Origin: Ashinkailepas kermadecensis
Taxonomy: Eukaryota > Arthropoda > Thecostraca > Neolepadidae
DNA: 64,000 nt
NCBI GenBank assembly: GCA_034440615.1
Contig: JAOTOM010004382.1
Coordinates: 62,001-126,000, forward strand
Reading direction: 5' to 3'
The notes under the pieces were generated by a model, which worked only from the letters and a program-made list of their open reading frames with translations, ran no database searches and was not told the DNA's origin. Each line of letters starts with the position of its first letter. The first letter of the stretch is position 1. Both the position numbers and the translations under genes were made by a program. Of the stretch, positions 60,931 through 64,000 are shown one piece after another.

Positions 60931-61131
60931 GCGTGTACGCGTGCCTGGCCAGAAACTGCATGGGCACGGCCCAGTCGTCTGCCGAGCTGACGCTGGCCGA
61001 CATCGAGAGCCAGCTGACTGACGAGGAGCGGTGCAAGGTGTGCCACGGCCAGCTGCCGCCCCGCTTCGGCCGTGGACTCAGCCCCGAGGCGGTGGTCAGC
61101 ATCTCCGACCGACACCGGTTCACCGTCGAAG
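60931..61131 (+). CDS. Exon 6: end of third Ig domain, acidic linker, start of fourth Ig domain
   Basis: Acceptor gccgccggcgcag ends at 60930 and donor gaag|gtgcgt is at 61132, phase 1 on both sides. Joining to exon 5 recreates SLGVYACLARNCMG, the F and G strands with canonical Cys. Then come SSAELTLADIESQLTDEERC and a short linker with a C-x-x-C pair (CKVCHGQ), then PPRFGRGLSPEAVVSI and HRFTVE, the A and B strands of the next Ig domain. The linker between Ig domains is distinctive and is what most suggests Unc-89/obscurin by recollection. The intron just upstream carries a 62-bp tandem repeat that stops about 40 bases before the acceptor. Confidence 0.87.
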
Positions 61132-63283
61132 GTGCGTCGCCGCGCTGCGGCACCGCCGGCGCGCGGCTGGCCGGCGGTGGTGGCACTGAAGTCGCTAGGG
61201 CCCGTTATTGCGCTGCGGCGCCGCCCGCGGTAGGCTGGTCTGCGGTGGGACTGGAGCCGCTAGGGCCCGTCATTCAGGTCACAGAGGGCAAAGCAAAACC
61301 GCGCAACTCTGATCCGAACGGCTCGTTGGCTCGATATTTGGTTCGGGATGAAGAAAACGCATGACAGGACATTGCAGGACAGCATTTACAGGGACATCAC
61401 AGAAAGCGGCAGCACCATGTCGGTGGTGAATATCATAATCACATGAGCGCACATGCTAAGAAAAAATAATGGCCGGAGGAATATAGTTCCAAATGATTTT
61501 CGAATGATACTAGTGAACTACTTTCGACAACAACGGGAGGTAGCACATTCAAAGAATGTACCATCCTGGTGCAGAACTGCTGCTATCGTAACCTGGTCCG
61601 ACATCGTTTTTTCTTTGATTTAAATGTTTGGCCCCTGTTACGTCCCTCATAAAAGTCGAGAGGATGTCTAGTACATCTAGAGCACCATGTATAATTTTGG
61701 ATACTTATACGAGCATCAGATCCTTCACCAATTTGCTGTATTTTGATGCGAACTTTTTCAATGGCCTCAGTCATCGTTCATAATTCGATCCTGTCGTTCC
61801 CCGAATCATTCTTGACGCCTTCCTTTGAATTCGCTCAATTGACGATATTGACGATATATCTTACTCATTGCTTAGCTGAGACATAACTAACTACCCATTC
61901 GTTGCGTTTTTTCTCGTAATTTAAAAAGTGCTATTGCTCACTTACCGTCCTGATGCGTATTTTCTCCGACCTACTGAGCGCAATCCTACCCGCAGCGGTA
62001 GATTACTGAAGCACATATGTACCGAGGATTAGTGTTTTGCTTTGGGTGCTGCTACATCACTTCGTGCCGTCGGTGACATTCCCGAAGCCAAACTCGTGTA
62101 GCTCTGATAATATATGTACTCACACCGAACAGCTGTTTATCCTGATCCATCTGAAGCAGAGTTGTTGTGCCACATGCAGTGAAGTTCAGTGACCATTTTT
62201 TTTACCCCGTGAACAGCGCAATGGTGCGCTGCAGGCTGATACCAGCCATTGCATATCAAGCATGGTGTGAACGGCAAATATTTAACTTGGTCTGCCGTTA
62301 CATATTGTCAAGAAAGATGTCATTCAGTTCTCACGAGCCTAAGCTGAACTCCGGTGCCTATTTGGTGGTTGTCTGAAGAACGAGTCAATGCGCGGTTAGG
62401 TGCAAGACGCCTGGGCTCCATTTTCTGAGAGGTGCTGTTTCTCCTGATCTGGAATGTCTGTGACATGCAAACAGCTACCGTGAGACTTGTTCTTTGGGAG
62501 CACATGTGCTGTTTATCCTGATCTGGAATGTCACTGACATACGAACGGATACCGTGGGATTTGTTCGGCGGAAGCAGATGTGCAGTTTGTCTTATAGCTC
62601 TGACGAAATGATGGGGAAACGGGGATGTTGGTAACCATTTTTAGATGAGGAGACTAGCGAAAAGCTCTTGCCAGGTGAGCGTTAGCAAATAACCATGGAG
62701 CAAAAACTAGGAACTTCCTTGACATTGCATCCGTCTAGCGATGTCGTTGTCTGGAAGATGTCAGTGTATACAAACTTCATGTTCTTCATCCGTTTTCTCA
62801 GTCTAACCGTTATCTTCCTTTAATCAGGGTCAAAATGAAAATTGAAGACGTCGTAAAGTTTTGTAAGCCGATTAGATCTGAAGAACATATCCTCTAGGCA
62901 CGCCTCTGACAGCGTACATAAAGAAGTGTGGTTCAGACACTGCCAAGATGGCCAAGACTAGGACATATTCGCTGTTGTGTAAGAATACATACGGCCTAAA
63001 TTATAGCTGTATTGTAATTTCTGTCAACACAGCTTGCAGCCTGATCGCAAACATGAAGGCAATGTATCATCTAAATGGAACTAACAAGTTGCAACATTAA
63101 TTAGTCAGGTATTCGGGTCTATTTTAGCCATATAATAACGCCAAGGAAGGTCCAAGACACCTCTGGCATGGTACCTAAACAATTTGTCTATCCAAAAATG
63201 CATTATTTGGAGCTGAACCATGTCGAAGGCTGATGTTCAGAGCACTGATCAGCAGCCTCCTGACGGTTGCCAATTTGTCGCAG
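61132..63283 (+). other. Intron 6 of visible Ig gene
   Basis: 2.15 kb between matching phase-1 sites. No repeats or domains recognised, apart from a weak duplication at about 62440-62590 (cctgatctggaatgtc, twice). Confidence 0.6.
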
Positions 63284-63420
63284 TGACGTCGTACCCAGAA
63301 GCGGATGTGACGTGGTTCCGGAAGGAGGAGCCTGTACAGTCGGACAGCACCGTTGCACTGAACAGGGCCGCTCCCGGGAAGTATGAGCTGGAGCTGAGCT
63401 CTGTTCAGTTGCACGACCAG
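63284..63420 (+). CDS. Exon 7: middle of the fourth visible Ig domain; gene continues to the right
   Basis: Acceptor ccaatttgtcgcag ends at 63283 and the exon enters in phase 1, giving HRFTVEVTSYPEADVTWF across the junction, the B to C strands with the conserved Trp. It continues RKEEPVQSDSTVALN and GKYELELSSVQLHDQ (E strand and the E-F region). Donor ccag|gtatgt is at 63421, phase 0. The F and G strands with the D-x-G-x-Y motif must be in the next exon, beyond 64000 or unrecognised in the last 580 bases. The frame is open upstream to 63220, but that extension is not Ig-like. A SINE sits 33 bases into the following intron. Confidence 0.78.
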
Positions 63421-63453
63421 GTATGTGGTCGAGACAACGTCATCCAAATCATC

Positions 63454-63615
63454 GGGGACGGGTGGTCTAGGGGTTAGGTGCTCATCTCACAATCGAAAGA
63501 TTGTGGGTTCGAATCTCACCTGTCGCTACTCTTCGCCCGCGACCAATCGGCGTGAGAGATTGGCGACGCTATATGACTCAACGGTCGACGTGTTGTAAAA
63601 CCAATAACCAACCAA
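63454..63615 (+). mobile_element. tRNA-Val-like SINE, copy 4, beside exon 7 donor
   Basis: Same family, with the 14-bp duplication tcatccaaatcatc at 63440-63453 and 63616-63629. The element starts 33 bases after the exon 7 splice donor, in the sense orientation of the Ig gene. Confidence 0.93.
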
Positions 63616-64000
63616 TCATCCAAATCATCAGGGAGGAGAAAAAATGATCTTGTCTGCTCAAGTAGTCCATTCCCGGGAAACGTTTGCTTAGTGGAAACAG
63701 TACCGAGGGAGCTCTCCCTTCAGACTTGAAGTCTTCAATGCATTTCGACTCAAAAATATCTAATGCGCGCTATAGTGTTCTAACTCGGGGCCAATGAGCG
63801 GCTAAAAATATTTTTTGACAATTAAAAATACACGTCTTTAGGAAAGCACACATCCAATATATCACAATCTACCAGAATTAGACATGTATTGCACCAAGTT
63901 TTGTGCCTGATAATGCCGCGGAGCTGAACGTTTACCATAGTGTAATTAAACAACTGTTGTTTAAGTACACTATGCTTTTACGCAGCGGTACAAGTAAGAT

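Overview
The window looks like a piece of an animal nuclear genome, most likely an arthropod and possibly a crustacean. Evidence: interrupted genes with GT-AG introns in consistent phases, tRNA-derived SINEs with target-site duplications, a non-LTR retrotransposon, long (TA)n and (GA)n tracts, and an unusual density of minisatellites. The lineage is inference; I cannot name a species. There is no sign of bacterial or phage organisation.

The main host gene is on the + strand in the right half. I could join seven exons (37054-37567, 44442-45073, 53508-53629, 58250-58459, 59208-59390, 60931-61131, 63284-63420). Their intron phases agree at every junction (0, 2, 1, 1, 1, 1). They encode about 666 residues of a giant muscle-type immunoglobulin-domain protein: half an Ig domain, a long Pro/Ala/Ser/Gly-rich linker, two full Ig domains, and the first part of a fourth. 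The gene continues beyond the right edge, and an upstream exon is missing or unrecognised. An Unc-89/obscurin-like, stretchin-like or titin-like protein is most likely. The second exon contains an in-frame 42-bp minisatellite (14-residue repeat), and each unit carries a splice-donor-like sequence.

The left half is mostly repetitive. 1-6100 is ordinary non-coding DNA with small repeats, a SINE and a GC-rich block. 6120-7312 holds two minisatellites. About 7660-13703 (- strand) is a decayed RNase-H-bearing LINE of the I/Jockey group with a SINE nested in its endonuclease domain. 14530-16806 is a 31/34-bp minisatellite in head-to-head inverted orientation. 18897-20193 is a second copy of an internal LINE fragment between 159-bp direct repeats. 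22494-24171 is an element with long terminal inverted repeats, followed by a hAT-like MITE (24938-25241). 25806-27604 is a 32-bp minisatellite and 33505-34990 a 36-bp minisatellite.

The introns of the Ig gene hold further structure: a promoter-like block (40392-40500), a 49-bp minisatellite (42221-43247), a 58-bp repeat, a cluster of sixteen AGGTCA half-sites (48908-49848), a 39-bp repeat, a 60-bp-arm foldback (55245-55420), four CRE sites at exact 20-bp spacing (56494-56561), a LINE fragment on the - strand (about 56836-57440) and two SINEs. Two SINE families with different tRNA heads share a homologous 3' tail.
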